DNA from: Eubacteriales bacterium
GTDB lineage: Bacteria > Bacillota > Clostridia > Lachnospirales > Lachnospiraceae
Direction of reading: 5' to 3'
Assembly: GCA_030524585.1 (NCBI GenBank)
Contig: JAUNGJ010000032.1
Span: forward strand, 1-35,747
DNA length: 35,747 nt
Of this stretch, positions 7,630 to 16,788 are shown piece after piece. The notes under the pieces are model-generated. The model was not told the DNA's origin. It saw only the letters and a program-made list of their open reading frames with translations, and ran no database searches. The position numbers and the translations under genes were made by a program. How positions within the stretch are numbered: the stretch's first letter is position 1; the number at the start of each line of letters is the position of its first letter.

Positions 7630-8562
7630 ATGGCTTATAATTTTAAAGAAACAATGAATAAACCGGAACGTCTTGCTCCGGGACACAGAATGTGTGCAGG
7701 CTGTGGCGGAACCATTGCAGTTAGGAATGTACTCCGCGGACTTCATGAGGGAGATAAGGCAGTTATCGGGAATGCCACAGGATGTCTGGAGGTATCTACA
7801 TTTACTTATCCATATACCTCCTGGGAGGACAGCTATATTCACAATGCTTTTGAAAATGCGGGCGCAACCTTAAGCGGCGTGGAAGGGGCGTACAAGGCGC
7901 TGAAGAGAAAAGGGAAATTAGATGAGACCTATAAGTTCATTACCTTTGGCGGTGACGGCGGAACCTACGACATCGGCTTCCAGTCTCTGTCGGGAGCTAT
8001 GGAGCGAAACCACGATATGGTGTATGTATGCTATGACAATGGCGCTTACATGAATACCGGTATCCAGCGCTCATCCGCAACCCCAATGTACGCAGATACG
8101 ACCACTACCCCGGTAGGCTCCCAGAGTCACGGGAAAACGCAGAACAGAAAGGATCTGGCAGCGATTATCGCCGCTCATGATGTTCCTTACGTGGCACAGA
8201 CTACCTTTGTTCAGAACTTTAAGGATCTGCATATTAAGTCGGAGAAGGCAATCTATACTCCGGGTGCGGCGTTCTTAAATATTATGGCTCCCTGCCCCCG
8301 CGGATGGAGATATAATACTCCGGATATTATGGAAATCTGCAAGCTGGGTGTTGAGACCTGCTATTGGCCGCTGTTCGAGGTGATAGAAGGAAAATGGATC
8401 CTGAACTATGAGCCGAAGAATAAGAAGCCGATTGAAGATTTCCTGAGACCACAGGGAAGATTTAAACATTTATTCAAGAAAGAAAACGAGTATCTGCTGG
8501 AAGAGTTCCAGAAGGAAGTGGACAGAAGATGGGAAGAGCTTCTGTTCAGATGCTCGAGATAG
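7630..8562 (+). CDS. porB: 2-oxoacid:ferredoxin oxidoreductase, beta (TPP) subunit
   Basis: 310 residues. The N-terminal CAGCGG (about 22-27) and the later conserved cysteines match the [4Fe-4S] ligands of PorB. The thiamine diphosphate/Mg motif starts at GDGG (about 108-111) and ends at NGAYMNTG. Family features such as TTTTPVGSQSHGKTQ and MAPCPRGWRY are present. It is the last gene of the operon, 14 bp after porA, with an AAGGAGGG site. The stop is followed within 10 bp by a terminator shared with the convergent cbiO. Ferredoxin reduced here would feed hydrogenases, Rnf or reductive biosynthesis in an anaerobe. Confidence 0.93.
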   Translation: MAYNFKETMNKPERLAPGHRMCAGCGGTIAVRNVLRGLHEGDKAVIGNATGCLEVSTFTYPYTSWEDSYIHNAFENAGATLSGVEGAYKALKRKGKLDETYKFITFGGDGGTYDIGFQSLSGAMERNHDMVYVCYDNGAYMNTGIQRSSATPMYADTTTTPVGSQSHGKTQNRKDLAAIIAAHDVPYVAQTTFVQNFKDLHIKSEKAIYTPGAAFLNIMAPCPRGWRYNTPDIMEICKLGVETCYWPLFEVIEGKWILNYEPKNKKPIEDFLRPQGRFKHLFKKENEYLLEEFQKEVDRRWEELLFRCSR

Positions 8563-8571
8563 AGAAGCCAA

Positions 8572-8602
8572 AAGGAGTACCACAGACGAAGCGGTACTCC
8601 TT
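8572..8602. terminator. bidirectional terminator between porB and cbiO
   Basis: AAGGAGTACC (8572-8581) pairs with GGTACTCCTT (8593-8602). On the plus strand ATTTT follows; on the minus strand TTGG follows, so termination is better supported for porB. The cbiO stop codon (8601-8603) overlaps the stem. Confidence 0.7.
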
Positions 8603-9341
8603 ATTTTGACAGACCCTGCATACAGAGCGGAAGCTCAAGACCGTGAGCTTCTAACAGCTTCCTGTCCGTCAGAATTTCCAGAGCGTCGCCGTCCTTTACA
8701 ATTCTTCCGTCTGCCATCAGAATAACCCGGCTGCAGGTGTCCAGTATCATATCCAGATCATGGGAAGCGATGATTTTCAGATGGTCGAAATCATTCAAAA
8801 TATGGATGAGCTGGCGGCGGTTTTTCGGGTCCAGCGCAATGGACGGTTCGTCCATAAGAATGATATCCGGAGTCATAGATAGAATTGTGGCAATGGATAC
8901 CATCTTTTTTTCTCCGCCGGATAGTTTGTAGATCTGGCGGTCCTTCAAGTGTTCAATGTGGATACTTTTTAAGGCAGTATCCACACGATGGCCGATCTCT
9001 TCTTCTGAAAATCCGTAATTGCGCGGCGCAAATGCAACGTCTTCTTTCACCGTGGACATAAATAACTGACTGTCAGAATCCTGAAAGACGTAGCCGATGT
9101 TCTTGCGGATTTCCGGCAGCGTATTTTTCTCTACAGGAATATCTTTCACACGGATAATTCCCTCGTAATTCAGATTTAGTCCCACCAGGAGTTTTAGAAG
9201 CGTGGATTTCCCCACGCCGTTTGCACCGATCAGGCCGATGCTGTCATGTTCACGGGCGGTAAATGTAATATCCTTTAATACCGGATGAGAGGTATCATAG
9301 CTGTAGTTTACGTGTTCCAGGTCAATATATATGTGACTCAT
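8601..9341 (-). CDS. cbiO: ECF-type cobalt/nickel transporter, ATPase
   Basis: About 246 residues. Walker A GANGVGKSTLL, Q-loop YVFQDSDSQLF, signature LSGGEKKM, Walker B IILMDEPS and the switch His in ASHDLD are all present, and the QDSDSQLF loop is typical of EcfA/CbiO ATPases. The protein sits on the cytoplasmic side and drives metal uptake with CbiQ and CbiMN. I chose ATG at 9341 (MSHIYIDLEHVNYSY) over an upstream TTG at 9362 because AGGAGA lies 9 nt before it. Third gene of the cbiMN-cbiQ-cbiO operon. Confidence 0.9.
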   Translation of the reverse strand: MSHIYIDLEHVNYSYDTSHPVLKDITFTAREHDSIGLIGANGVGKSTLLKLLVGLNLNYEGIIRVKDIPVEKNTLPEIRKNIGYVFQDSDSQLFMSTVKEDVAFAPRNYGFSEEEIGHRVDTALKSIHIEHLKDRQIYKLSGGEKKMVSIATILSMTPDIILMDEPSIALDPKNRRQLIHILNDFDHLKIIASHDLDMILDTCSRVILMADGRIVKDGDALEILTDRKLLEAHGLELPLCMQGLSK

Positions 9342-9364
9342 AATTTCTAATTCTCCTGTCAAAA

Positions 9365-10132
9365 TTAAAGTAATTTCAGTATGATAAATACTCCGGCCCA
9401 GACGGTCAGGTACAGAATATCCCCGGTCCGGATCGGCGTCTTTTCTCCGTAATAAAATTCTCCGGTATATCCCCGTAACAGCATACTTTCATATACCTGG
9501 CCGGCCCGGTCCATACTCCGAAGCAGTAGCTGACCTGCCAGGGAGCCCCAGACCTTAAAATGTACGCCCTTCTGCTTTGGCGCCCTCAGGGAATAGGCCT
9601 GAATAATGCGCCCGGCCTCTTCCAGAAGAACAGAAATGTACCGGTAGGTCAGCAGAATCTGTGTCACTAAAATTGCAGGTACATGGAGGAGACGCAGGGC
9701 GTGGCAGATTTTCTCGATGGAAGTGGAGGCAATCAGCAGATAGGCCGCCAGCACACTGTAGACGCCCTTCAGCATCAGGGTTACCATAGAAATCATTCCG
9801 GCGGTAATCACAAGATTTCCGATTTGCATTGCCGGCTGCCTGTCAAAGAAAGGGTTAAAAAGTCCCACAAAACAGACCAGCGGAAGAACGATGCGGAGTC
9901 TTTTCAGGGCGTCCCGGAAGGACACTTCTCCCAAAATAAACAGTGCGACCGGATAGAGGCCCATCCGGAGCAGTCCTGTGAAATTGTATTTGTGAAAGGA
10001 TACCGTTACTGCAATGTAAGCAGCCGTTAAAACGAGCTTGACCAGCGGATGAATACGGTTCATCCACTGGTCTCTGCTTGCAAGGGCATCCATATGATGG
10101 AGCTCATAAAGAGCGTTATCTAACTTACTCAT
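9365..10132 (-). CDS. cbiQ: ECF-type cobalt/nickel transporter, T component
   Basis: 255 residues with about five to six hydrophobic segments and the two cytoplasmic coupling motifs of EcfT proteins, here around SLRAPKQ and LLRGYTG, which dock on the ATPase. The N-terminus DQWMNRIHPLVKLVLTAAYI is the CbiQ pattern of a short amphipathic start followed by P-x-x-K. The ATG overlaps the cbiMN stop by four bases (ATGA), so translation is coupled; the stop lies 23 bp before cbiO. Confidence 0.9.
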   Translation of the reverse strand: MSKLDNALYELHHMDALASRDQWMNRIHPLVKLVLTAAYIAVTVSFHKYNFTGLLRMGLYPVALFILGEVSFRDALKRLRIVLPLVCFVGLFNPFFDRQPAMQIGNLVITAGMISMVTLMLKGVYSVLAAYLLIASTSIEKICHALRLLHVPAILVTQILLTYRYISVLLEEAGRIIQAYSLRAPKQKGVHFKVWGSLAGQLLLRSMDRAGQVYESMLLRGYTGEFYYGEKTPIRTGDILYLTVWAGVFIILKLL

Positions 10133-11136
10133 CTTGCATCCTTTGTCTTTGGTTTTCTAAAAAATTTAAATAGATAGCAGCCTCCTGCACATACAGCCAG
10201 AACAATCAGTGAACCGGCGATGCCTGAGAAGGAAGTTCCCAGAAGAGAGTCGGAATTTTTGAAGGCGTAGTCCGGAAGCAGCGAGGTGCTTTCCTGTACC
10301 TGTTCGGCCGCCTCATAGGGACCTGTTCCGGCAGATTCAATCTCTGCAGAACCGGTAATCCGTTCAATCGACCACTCCAGCCCGTCCGGATGCGAGGATG
10401 CGAATAAAGAGAAGCCGCCTCCAATAAGCAGTGCCAGTACACAGAGAATTGCAACCGTATGCTTAAAGGAGAACCGTCCGTCCGATTGCTTGGCATTTAC
10501 ATCCATCAAAAGCTCTGGTCTGGATTCGTAGACGAATACCAGAACAGCAGCGGTGATTAGTCCCTCTACAAATCCGATTGCAAGATGGATCGGCTGCATC
10601 GTTCCCACAAACACGGAAAAGGGAAGCTCCGTAATGCCGGAGAAAAAAGTTTCCAGAGTTACGGAAAATGCACCCATCTGTAGGGTGACCATGGAGCCGA
10701 GAATCGAAGCTGCAATTATTTTTCCTTTGCCGGCGCCTTTCTTCATGATTGGACGCCAAATCAGGAAATAGCCCAGGAAGCACCCGTAGAAGGCCATATT
10801 CCATATATTGCCGCCCAGAGCCAGAAGGCCTCCGTCTGCAAAGAGCAGACACTGGATAAGCAGAACTCCGATCATTGTAAGAAAAGATGCGTAGGGACCG
10901 AGGAGCGCGGTAAGCAGCATACCTCCGCACAGATGACCGCTGGAGCCGGTTCCCGGAATTGTGAAATTAATCATCTGGGTGGCAAATACAAAAGCGCCCA
11001 TGACTCCCATAACGGGAATCTTCTTCGGGTCGGTTTCCAATCTTACTTTTTTGATTGAATATGTGGCTGCTGCCGTGGAGCAGGCATACATGGTTCCGGC
11101 GATTGCCGGTGAGATTAATGCGTCAGCCATATGCAT
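10129..11136 (-). CDS. cbiM: cobalt/nickel-binding S component, CbiM/NikM fused to CbiN-like domain
   Basis: 335 residues. The N-terminus MHMADALISP is decisive: in CbiM/NikM the initiating Met amine and His2 coordinate the metal, so translation must begin at ATG 11136, not 33 bp upstream, and GGGGG lies 8 nt before it. Six to seven membrane helices form the CbiM part (about 1-205). The C-terminal part has two helices flanking a periplasm-like loop with SSHPDGLEWS, the PDGLE motif of the small CbiN/NikN subunit, so M and N are one polypeptide. Choice between Co2+ and Ni2+ cannot be made by eye. I looked for a cobalamin riboswitch upstream and found none; only 79 bp separate it from the AraC gene. 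Confidence 0.9.
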   Translation of the reverse strand: MHMADALISPAIAGTMYACSTAAATYSIKKVRLETDPKKIPVMGVMGAFVFATQMINFTIPGTGSSGHLCGGMLLTALLGPYASFLTMIGVLLIQCLLFADGGLLALGGNIWNMAFYGCFLGYFLIWRPIMKKGAGKGKIIAASILGSMVTLQMGAFSVTLETFFSGITELPFSVFVGTMQPIHLAIGFVEGLITAAVLVFVYESRPELLMDVNAKQSDGRFSFKHTVAILCVLALLIGGGFSLFASSHPDGLEWSIERITGSAEIESAGTGPYEAAEQVQESTSLLPDYAFKNSDSLLGTSFSGIAGSLIVLAVCAGGCYLFKFFRKPKTKDAR

Positions 11137-11215
11137 AGTACATTCCCCCGTTTCATTCTTATTGATCATAGAATATCATCAGGAACCGGGCGTCACAAGC
11201 CACCCCGGGGGTGTT

Positions 11216-12097
11216 TTATACCTCTTTTCTGTATTCTCTCGGAGAACAGTTCATGTACCGCTTAAAAATTTTCCCATAATAGCAGGGATTGGAAAATCCT
11301 ACCATTCCGGCGATGTTGGTAATGCTGTCACTGCCTCTCAGCAGCGGAAGACTCTGCTGGATTCTGTAAAACAGCAGATAGTCAAACAGAGTCATATGCA
11401 TGTGCTTTTTAAAAAAGCGGCAGCATTCACTTTTACAGATACTGGCGCTGGCGGCGATATCCTCCAGTGTCAGCGGCTCACTATAATGCTCCTGGATAAA
11501 GATAAGAATCTGTTTCAGCCGGTCCAGATGCTCCGGTATCTGTGTCTCCGCCACGGGCAGGGAAGCAAAATATTGGAAAAGAAGCTGCCAGATTCTTGTG
11601 ACAGCAAGATGAACCCGAAGCTCATAATCCAGGGGCGGCTGTTTGGACCAGCTGTAGATCTGTCTCATGGTATCAAGAATCTCCGCCTGCCAGGAGACCT
11701 CCGGACTCAGTACAAGAGAGCTCCATCGGGGATTGGCAGTGATAAACTCCACGTATTTGGTCTGGAGAAGACTGGTTTCATATCCGTAGATAAACCTTGG
11801 ATGAAAGGTGATGGACAGATATTCACAGTTCATCTGATCCTTCATGTAGCCGGAATGGAGGACGTTGCTGTTGCAGAACAATCCCTCGTCCTGTTGCAGA
11901 ATATATTGCTGTTCATTTACCCGGTAATCAATGATTCCTGACTGAACCCAGGTCAGCTCAATCTCCGGATGCCAGTGCCACATAAAGGCTCCGCCCTCGT
12001 AAATACCGATGGATTCTTCGCTGATATGCACAGGAAAATGGTAGTCGCCGTGGGCCTTCATTTCCCGCTGATTGTCCGTTGTGTGTATCTGTATCAT
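11216..12097 (-). CDS. AraC-family transcriptional regulator
   Basis: About 293 residues with the classic layout. An N-terminal cupin-like sensor (about 1-140) contains MWHWHPEIELTWVQSG and a jelly-roll pattern; a C-terminal double HTH (about 190-290) has LTLEDIAASASICKSECCRFFKK and the second helix-turn-helix ending GFSNPCYYGKIFKRYMNCSPREYRK. I prefer ATG 12097 (MIQIHTTDN), which has AGG 6 nt upstream, to an upstream start at 12139. The gene diverges from galK across about 155 bp, so control of the galactose genes or of a sugar-related neighbour is plausible, though the ligand is unknown. The downstream cbiMN operon starts 79 bp after its stop; a short GC palindrome but no T-run lies between. 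Confidence 0.88.
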   Translation of the reverse strand: MIQIHTTDNQREMKAHGDYHFPVHISEESIGIYEGGAFMWHWHPEIELTWVQSGIIDYRVNEQQYILQQDEGLFCNSNVLHSGYMKDQMNCEYLSITFHPRFIYGYETSLLQTKYVEFITANPRWSSLVLSPEVSWQAEILDTMRQIYSWSKQPPLDYELRVHLAVTRIWQLLFQYFASLPVAETQIPEHLDRLKQILIFIQEHYSEPLTLEDIAASASICKSECCRFFKKHMHMTLFDYLLFYRIQQSLPLLRGSDSITNIAGMVGFSNPCYYGKIFKRYMNCSPREYRKEV

Positions 12098-12147
12098 AGT
12101 AAACCTCGTATATCTCAATATCGTTATGGTTTTGTCCAAAATATTTA

Positions 12148-12176
12148 TTGTTATATATCAAAATGCTCATTATAAT
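12148..12176 (+). promoter_or_regulatory. promoter of galK-galT
   Basis: TTGTTA (12148-12153), a 17-bp spacer and a perfect TATAAT (12171-12176) lie about 75 bp upstream of galK, in the divergent region shared with the AraC gene. Confidence 0.75.
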
Positions 12177-12251
12177 TATAAAATAAGAGGACACAGAGTG
12201 CAACAGATGATTGCGGTCTGGATAAAGGATAATGAAAAAAGGAGAAGTGGT

Positions 12252-13415
12252 ATGATGCAGAATTTGATTGAGAAATTTAAAGAGCTGTATGGCGCTGAAG
12301 GCGAGATTCGCCAGTATTTTGCGCCGGGACGTGTGAACCTGATCGGAGAGCACACCGATTACAACGGGGGCCATGTATTTCCATGCGCACTGACAATTGG
12401 TACATACGGTGTAGTAAGAAGCCGTCAGGACAGAAAGATTCAGTTTTATTCAGTAAATTTTGAGAAGCTTGGCGTGATCGAGACCAGTCTGGATGATCTG
12501 GTACCTTCTAAGGCAGCAGGCTGGACCAATTATCCAAAGGGAGTTATGTGGGCATTTGAGAAGAGAGGATTCAAGCTTCCTTACGGACTTGACATTCTGA
12601 TCTACGGAGATATTCCCAACGGTTCCGGCCTTTCATCTTCTGCATCTCTTGAGGTGCTTACAGGACTTATCCTGAAAGATACCTATGGATTTGACGTGAG
12701 TATGGTAGACATCGCGCTGATCGGACAGGATTCCGAGAATAACTTCAACGGATGCAACTGTGGTATTATGGACCAGTTTGCAAGCGCTATGGGCAAGAAG
12801 GACAATGCGATTTTCCTGGATACCAATACGCTGGAATATGAATATGCGCCGGTGGTACTTGAGGATGCCAAGATCGTTATCACCAACAGTAAGGTAAAGC
12901 ACAGCCTGGTAGATTCTGCTTACAATGACAGAAGAAATGAGTGTGAGCAGGCGTTGAAGGAGCTGCAGCAGGTAGTAGATATCAAGACCCTTGGCGATCT
13001 GAACGAGGAAGAGTTTGAGGCCCACAAGGATGCCATTAAGGACGAGATTCGTCAGAAACGCGCAAAACATGCCGTATATGAGAATCAGAGAGCCATCCGT
13101 GCGGTGGAAGCTCTGAAAGCAGGAGAGATCAAGACCTTCGGCGAGCTGATGAATGCGTCTCATGTGTCTCTGAGAGATGACTATGAAGTATCCTGTGAAG
13201 AGATCGATATTCTGGTAGATCTGGCATGGAAGATTCCGGGAGTGATCGGTTCCCGTATTACCGGAGGCGGCTTCGGCGGCTGTACCGTTAGTATTGTAAA
13301 AAATGATGCGGTAGATACCTTTATCGATTCCATTGGCAAAGCATACCGTGAGAAGGTTGGACACGATGCGGAATTTTATGTAGTAGAGATTGGAGATGGC
13401 GGCCATGTTATCTAA
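12252..13415 (+). CDS. galK: galactokinase
   Basis: 387 residues, the family norm. It phosphorylates alpha-D-galactose at C1 with ATP, the first step of the Leloir pathway, in the cytoplasm. The galactokinase signature PGRVNLIGEHTDYNGG begins near residue 25, the GHMP-kinase ATP loop GSGLSSSASLE near 124, and the C-terminal GGGFGGC motif near 330. The catalytic Asp lies in GCNCGIMDQFASAMG. The reading frame stays open to 12072, but ATG 12252 is preferred because AAGGAGAAG lies just before it and the protein then begins like other GalK. galT overlaps its 3' end by 11 bp. Confidence 0.96.
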   Translation: MMQNLIEKFKELYGAEGEIRQYFAPGRVNLIGEHTDYNGGHVFPCALTIGTYGVVRSRQDRKIQFYSVNFEKLGVIETSLDDLVPSKAAGWTNYPKGVMWAFEKRGFKLPYGLDILIYGDIPNGSGLSSSASLEVLTGLILKDTYGFDVSMVDIALIGQDSENNFNGCNCGIMDQFASAMGKKDNAIFLDTNTLEYEYAPVVLEDAKIVITNSKVKHSLVDSAYNDRRNECEQALKELQQVVDIKTLGDLNEEEFEAHKDAIKDEIRQKRAKHAVYENQRAIRAVEALKAGEIKTFGELMNASHVSLRDDYEVSCEEIDILVDLAWKIPGVIGSRITGGGFGGCTVSIVKNDAVDTFIDSIGKAYREKVGHDAEFYVVEIGDGGHVI

Positions 13416-14895
13416 GAATATTAAGAAGTTAGTACAGTACGGTATTGAGAGCGGATTGACGCCGGAGTGTGAGCGTACATATACCACGAATCTGCTGCTT
13501 GATGTATTTCATGAGGATGATTACGAGGATGTGGATATTACAGGCGAGGAGATTTGCCTGGAGGAAATCTTAAAGGAGCTTCTGGACGAGGCGTGTGAGA
13601 GAGGAATCATCGAAGACAGCATCGTTTACCGGGATCTGTTTGACACGAAGCTGATGAACTGCCTGATGCCGAGACCGGCACAGGTGCAGAAGGAATTTGC
13701 CGAGCGGTACGAGAAATCGCCGGAGGAGGCAACCGATTACTTCTATAAGCTGAGTCAGGACAGCGATTATATCCGCCGTTACCGTGTAAAGAAGGACATG
13801 AAATGGAAAGTGGATTCTCCATATGGCGAGATCGATATTACCATCAATCTGTCAAAACCGGAGAAGGATCCGAAGGCGATCGCGGCAGCAAAGAACGCCA
13901 AGGCAAGCAGCTATCCCAAATGTCTGCTCTGTATGGAAAATGAAGGCTATGCAGGCCGTGTGAACCATCCGGCAAGAGAGAATCACAGAATTATCCCGAT
14001 TACGGTCAATGACAGCAGATGGGGATTCCAGTATTCGCCTTATGTGTATTACAATGAGCACTGTATTGTATTCAACGGACAGCATACGCCGATGAAGATC
14101 GAAAAGGCAGCGTTTATCAAGCTGTTTGACTTTGTAAAGCTGTTCCCCCACTACTTCCTTGGCTCCAATGCAGACCTTCCGATCGTAGGAGGCTCCATCT
14201 TAAGCCACGATCATTTCCAGGGAGGACATTATACCTTTGCAATGGCAAAGGCGCCGATTGAGAAGCAGGTTGTTATTCCGGGATACGAGGATGTGGAAGC
14301 CGGTATTGTAAAATGGCCGCTGTCAGTACTTCGTATTTGCCATAAGGATGAGAAGCGTCTGGTTGAGCTGGCTGACCATGTGCTGAGAGCATGGAGAGGA
14401 TACACCGATGAGGATGCGTTCATTTTCGCCGAGACTGACGGTGAACCTCACAATACGATTACTCCGATTGCGAGAAAGGTTGGCGATATTTACGAGCTTG
14501 ACCTGACACTCCGCAACAACATTACTACCGAGGAACATCCGTTGGGTGTTTATCATCCGCATGCGCAGTATCACAATATTAAGAAGGAAAACATTGGTCT
14601 GATCGAGGTTATGGGACTTGCGGTTCTTCCGGCAAGATTAAAAGAAGAACTGGAGATCCTGGCAGAGTATCTGGTAGAGGGCAGGGATATCCGCAGCAAT
14701 GAGAAGATCGAGAAGCATGCCGACTGGGCAGAAGCCTTCCTTCCGAAGTATGAAAGCATCACAGAAGAAAATGTGACGGAGATTCTGCACAAAGAGGTCG
14801 GAAATACCTTTGTACATGTTCTGGAGGATGCGGGCGTGTACAAGTGTACTGAAGAAGGCAGAGCAGCCTTCATGAGGTTTATTGAGACACTGTAA
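13405..14895 (+). CDS. galT: UDP-glucose--hexose-1-phosphate uridylyltransferase, class II
   Basis: About 496 residues, the long Firmicutes form of GalT, which differs from the ~350-residue E. coli type. It exchanges UMP between UDP-glucose and galactose-1-phosphate. Recognisable stretches include the zinc-type CLLCMENEGYAGR, NEHCIVF, GGSILSHDHFQGGHY and HPHAQYHNIKKENIGLIEVMGLAVLP. The start is taken at ATG 13405 (MLSKNIKKLVQYG) with GGAG 9 nt upstream inside galK; two earlier in-frame starts (TTG 13390, ATG 13396) are less well placed. Coupled translation with galK is likely. No galE or sugar transporter lies in the window. Confidence 0.95.
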   Translation: MLSKNIKKLVQYGIESGLTPECERTYTTNLLLDVFHEDDYEDVDITGEEICLEEILKELLDEACERGIIEDSIVYRDLFDTKLMNCLMPRPAQVQKEFAERYEKSPEEATDYFYKLSQDSDYIRRYRVKKDMKWKVDSPYGEIDITINLSKPEKDPKAIAAAKNAKASSYPKCLLCMENEGYAGRVNHPARENHRIIPITVNDSRWGFQYSPYVYYNEHCIVFNGQHTPMKIEKAAFIKLFDFVKLFPHYFLGSNADLPIVGGSILSHDHFQGGHYTFAMAKAPIEKQVVIPGYEDVEAGIVKWPLSVLRICHKDEKRLVELADHVLRAWRGYTDEDAFIFAETDGEPHNTITPIARKVGDIYELDLTLRNNITTEEHPLGVYHPHAQYHNIKKENIGLIEVMGLAVLPARLKEELEILAEYLVEGRDIRSNEKIEKHADWAEAFLPKYESITEENVTEILHKEVGNTFVHVLEDAGVYKCTEEGRAAFMRFIETL

Positions 14896-14927
14896 AGAAT
14901 AGTCTTAGTATAAGACGACAGGAATAA

Positions 14928-14971
14928 AAAGACCACGATATGGTGAAGTGATTTGCCATATCGTGGTCTTT
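14928..14971. terminator. bidirectional terminator between galT and the ClC gene
   Basis: A 16-bp perfect stem, 14928-14943 with 14956-14971, carries AAA on one side and TTT on the other, with a 12-nt loop. A smaller hairpin, GTCTTA-GTA-TAAGAC (14902-14916), precedes it. Confidence 0.85.
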
Positions 14972-15041
14972 GTTGCTAAGTATCCGAAGGGAGCTGCCAG
15001 TGGCAGGTCCTGAAAGTCGTTGCAGATTCATGGGATTCCGG

Positions 15042-16613
15042 TTAATTCCAGAAGCCTTTAAACCGGCAGATATTTTCCATTTCTTTATAAACAGATGCGC
15101 AATCCCGTTCATCGGTCATAGTTACCAGGAGATCGCTGGCGCGGAGTCTCGTCTTTCCTTTTGGAATGAGCTCTTCCTCGCCTCTCTGAACTGCAACCAG
15201 AAGGCAGTGCCTGGGCCATTCTACTTCGCTGATGAGCCGTCCGTCCGCATCAGAGCCGTGAGCTACCACAAACTCCCGAAGTACCTTTTTGCCGTGACTC
15301 TTGGGCAGTTCGACTCCTCGCTTCTCCAGCAGCCGTTCCAACAGACTTTCATAAATTGGCTTAGAACGAAGCAGGGTTGCCACGATGTAAGCCACAATGG
15401 AGACAATGGACAGAGACAGAAGATTCTGTACGGAGCCGGTCATCTCGAAGATTAAGATGATCCCGGTCAGCGGGGCGCGTACAATGGCGGTAAAGTATCC
15501 CGCCATAGCAAGCAGCACAAAATTATTTACATATATCGCATCCAGTCCCAGGCAGTTGACGCTAAAGGTGGCAAAGGCACCGCCGATAAATGCTCCCAGT
15601 ACCAGCAGCGGGAAGAAAATACCTCCCGGGGCGCCGGAGCCGAAGCAGATGGCGGAAAAGATAAATTTGCCGATCAGCGTGATCAGGATCATGTGAAGTA
15701 CCATCTCGCCGCTGGTCAGCTCTTCGATCAGGTTGTGGCCGCTTCCCAGAAAATCCGGAAGGGTAAAGCCCAGCACTCCCGCACACAGGAAGGGAATCAT
15801 GAGCCTTGTGGTTGTATTTAAATGCTTTGCATGGTTATACAGCGATTGCACCTTCAGAGTAAACCAGTTATAAAACGCGCCCAGCACACCTAAGATAACG
15901 CCGAGAATCAGAATCATCCAGTAGTAGCTCTGGGGCAGGGAATGCACAATGTCGAACTGGAACACGGACTTCATACCGAATATCGAGGCGGACAGATAGT
16001 CGGCGGTCAGAGAGGCAGCCATCACCGACAACAGCACGGATACGGAGAAATTCTTGTGTACCTCTTCCAGGGAGAACATAACTCCTGCAAGGGGCGCGTT
16101 GAAGGCGGCGGATAATCCGGCGCTTGCGCCACAGGTCAGAAGAAACCGTTCTTCGGTCTTCCCTCGGTCCAATATTCTTGAGATACCCTTTCCGGCCATC
16201 GCACCAAGCTGGATCGACGGGCCCTCCCGTCCTAAGGACATTCCGCCAAGGATACATAAGAATCCGCCGGCAAATTTGGCGGACAGTACCTTCCGCCAGT
16301 TCTGCTCAAGCTGACCGGTCATCTCCCCCTCAAGCTGAGGGATACCGCTGCCTGAGATTAGGGGCTCCCAGGTAAGAAGCTTTCCTACGATCACAGCAAA
16401 TATCATTAAAATGACAAACCATCCCGCAATGCGGAGAGGAGCTCCCTTTGCGTAATCCAGCGCGGCCTTTAGCCATGTGGCGGCATATTCCAGCAAAAGC
16501 CGGTAAAGCAGCACCACCAGACCGCCGACGGCGCCTACAAGGATACCTTCTCCAATTAATATTACCTGTAATTTTTCCGCACGCCGCAGCGTGTTAGCAG
16601 CATTATCCTTCAC
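15042..16613 (-). CDS. ClC-family chloride channel or H+/Cl- exchanger with TrkA-C domain
   Basis: About 523 residues. The selectivity-filter motifs of ClC proteins are all present: GSGIPQ, GREGPSIQLGAM (containing the gating Glu) and GAPGGIFFPLLVLGAFIG. They lie in a membrane domain of about 10-12 helices (about 20-420). The last ~80 residues (SDADGRLISEVEWPRHCLLVAVQRGEEELIP-like) form an RCK/TrkA-C regulatory domain found in many prokaryotic ClC proteins. I favour a GTG start at 16613, because GAGG stands 8 nt before it; ATGs at 16637 and 16688 lack a ribosome site. Roles in the family include anion balance and acid resistance. It diverges from the CapA-family gene. Confidence 0.88.
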   Translation of the reverse strand: MKDNAANTLRRAEKLQVILIGEGILVGAVGGLVVLLYRLLLEYAATWLKAALDYAKGAPLRIAGWFVILMIFAVIVGKLLTWEPLISGSGIPQLEGEMTGQLEQNWRKVLSAKFAGGFLCILGGMSLGREGPSIQLGAMAGKGISRILDRGKTEERFLLTCGASAGLSAAFNAPLAGVMFSLEEVHKNFSVSVLLSVMAASLTADYLSASIFGMKSVFQFDIVHSLPQSYYWMILILGVILGVLGAFYNWFTLKVQSLYNHAKHLNTTTRLMIPFLCAGVLGFTLPDFLGSGHNLIEELTSGEMVLHMILITLIGKFIFSAICFGSGAPGGIFFPLLVLGAFIGGAFATFSVNCLGLDAIYVNNFVLLAMAGYFTAIVRAPLTGIILIFEMTGSVQNLLSLSIVSIVAYIVATLLRSKPIYESLLERLLEKRGVELPKSHGKKVLREFVVAHGSDADGRLISEVEWPRHCLLVAVQRGEEELIPKGKTRLRASDLLVTMTDERDCASVYKEMENICRFKGFWN

Positions 16614-16788
16614 AACAAATACCTCGAAAACTCTCATTCTTAAAATATCGGGGCCAGTGCAGATGCAAAGACCATCATTATTATACATGAAGCGGTTTTG
16701 GAAGTCGAATATTTTTTCTATATTGCTTGTATTTTCGACATTTTTCGAGTATCGTATTATTATAGACTGTAAGGAAGAGGATACATGG

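Noticed and set aside
11137-11215. Cobalamin or metal riboswitch upstream of the cobalt/nickel transporter
   Set aside because: The 79-bp gap shows only a short GC palindrome; there is no room for a cobalamin riboswitch and no NiCo-like repeated helices.
10961-11941. 326-codon plus-strand frame antisense to the AraC gene and cbiMN
   Set aside because: Both minus-strand genes are well supported by motifs; the plus-strand product resembles no known fold and lacks a plausible start.
16591-16788. N-terminal extension of the CapA-family protein
   Set aside because: The extension would overlap the divergent ClC gene and lacks a ribosome site, whereas ATG 16789 has a strong one.
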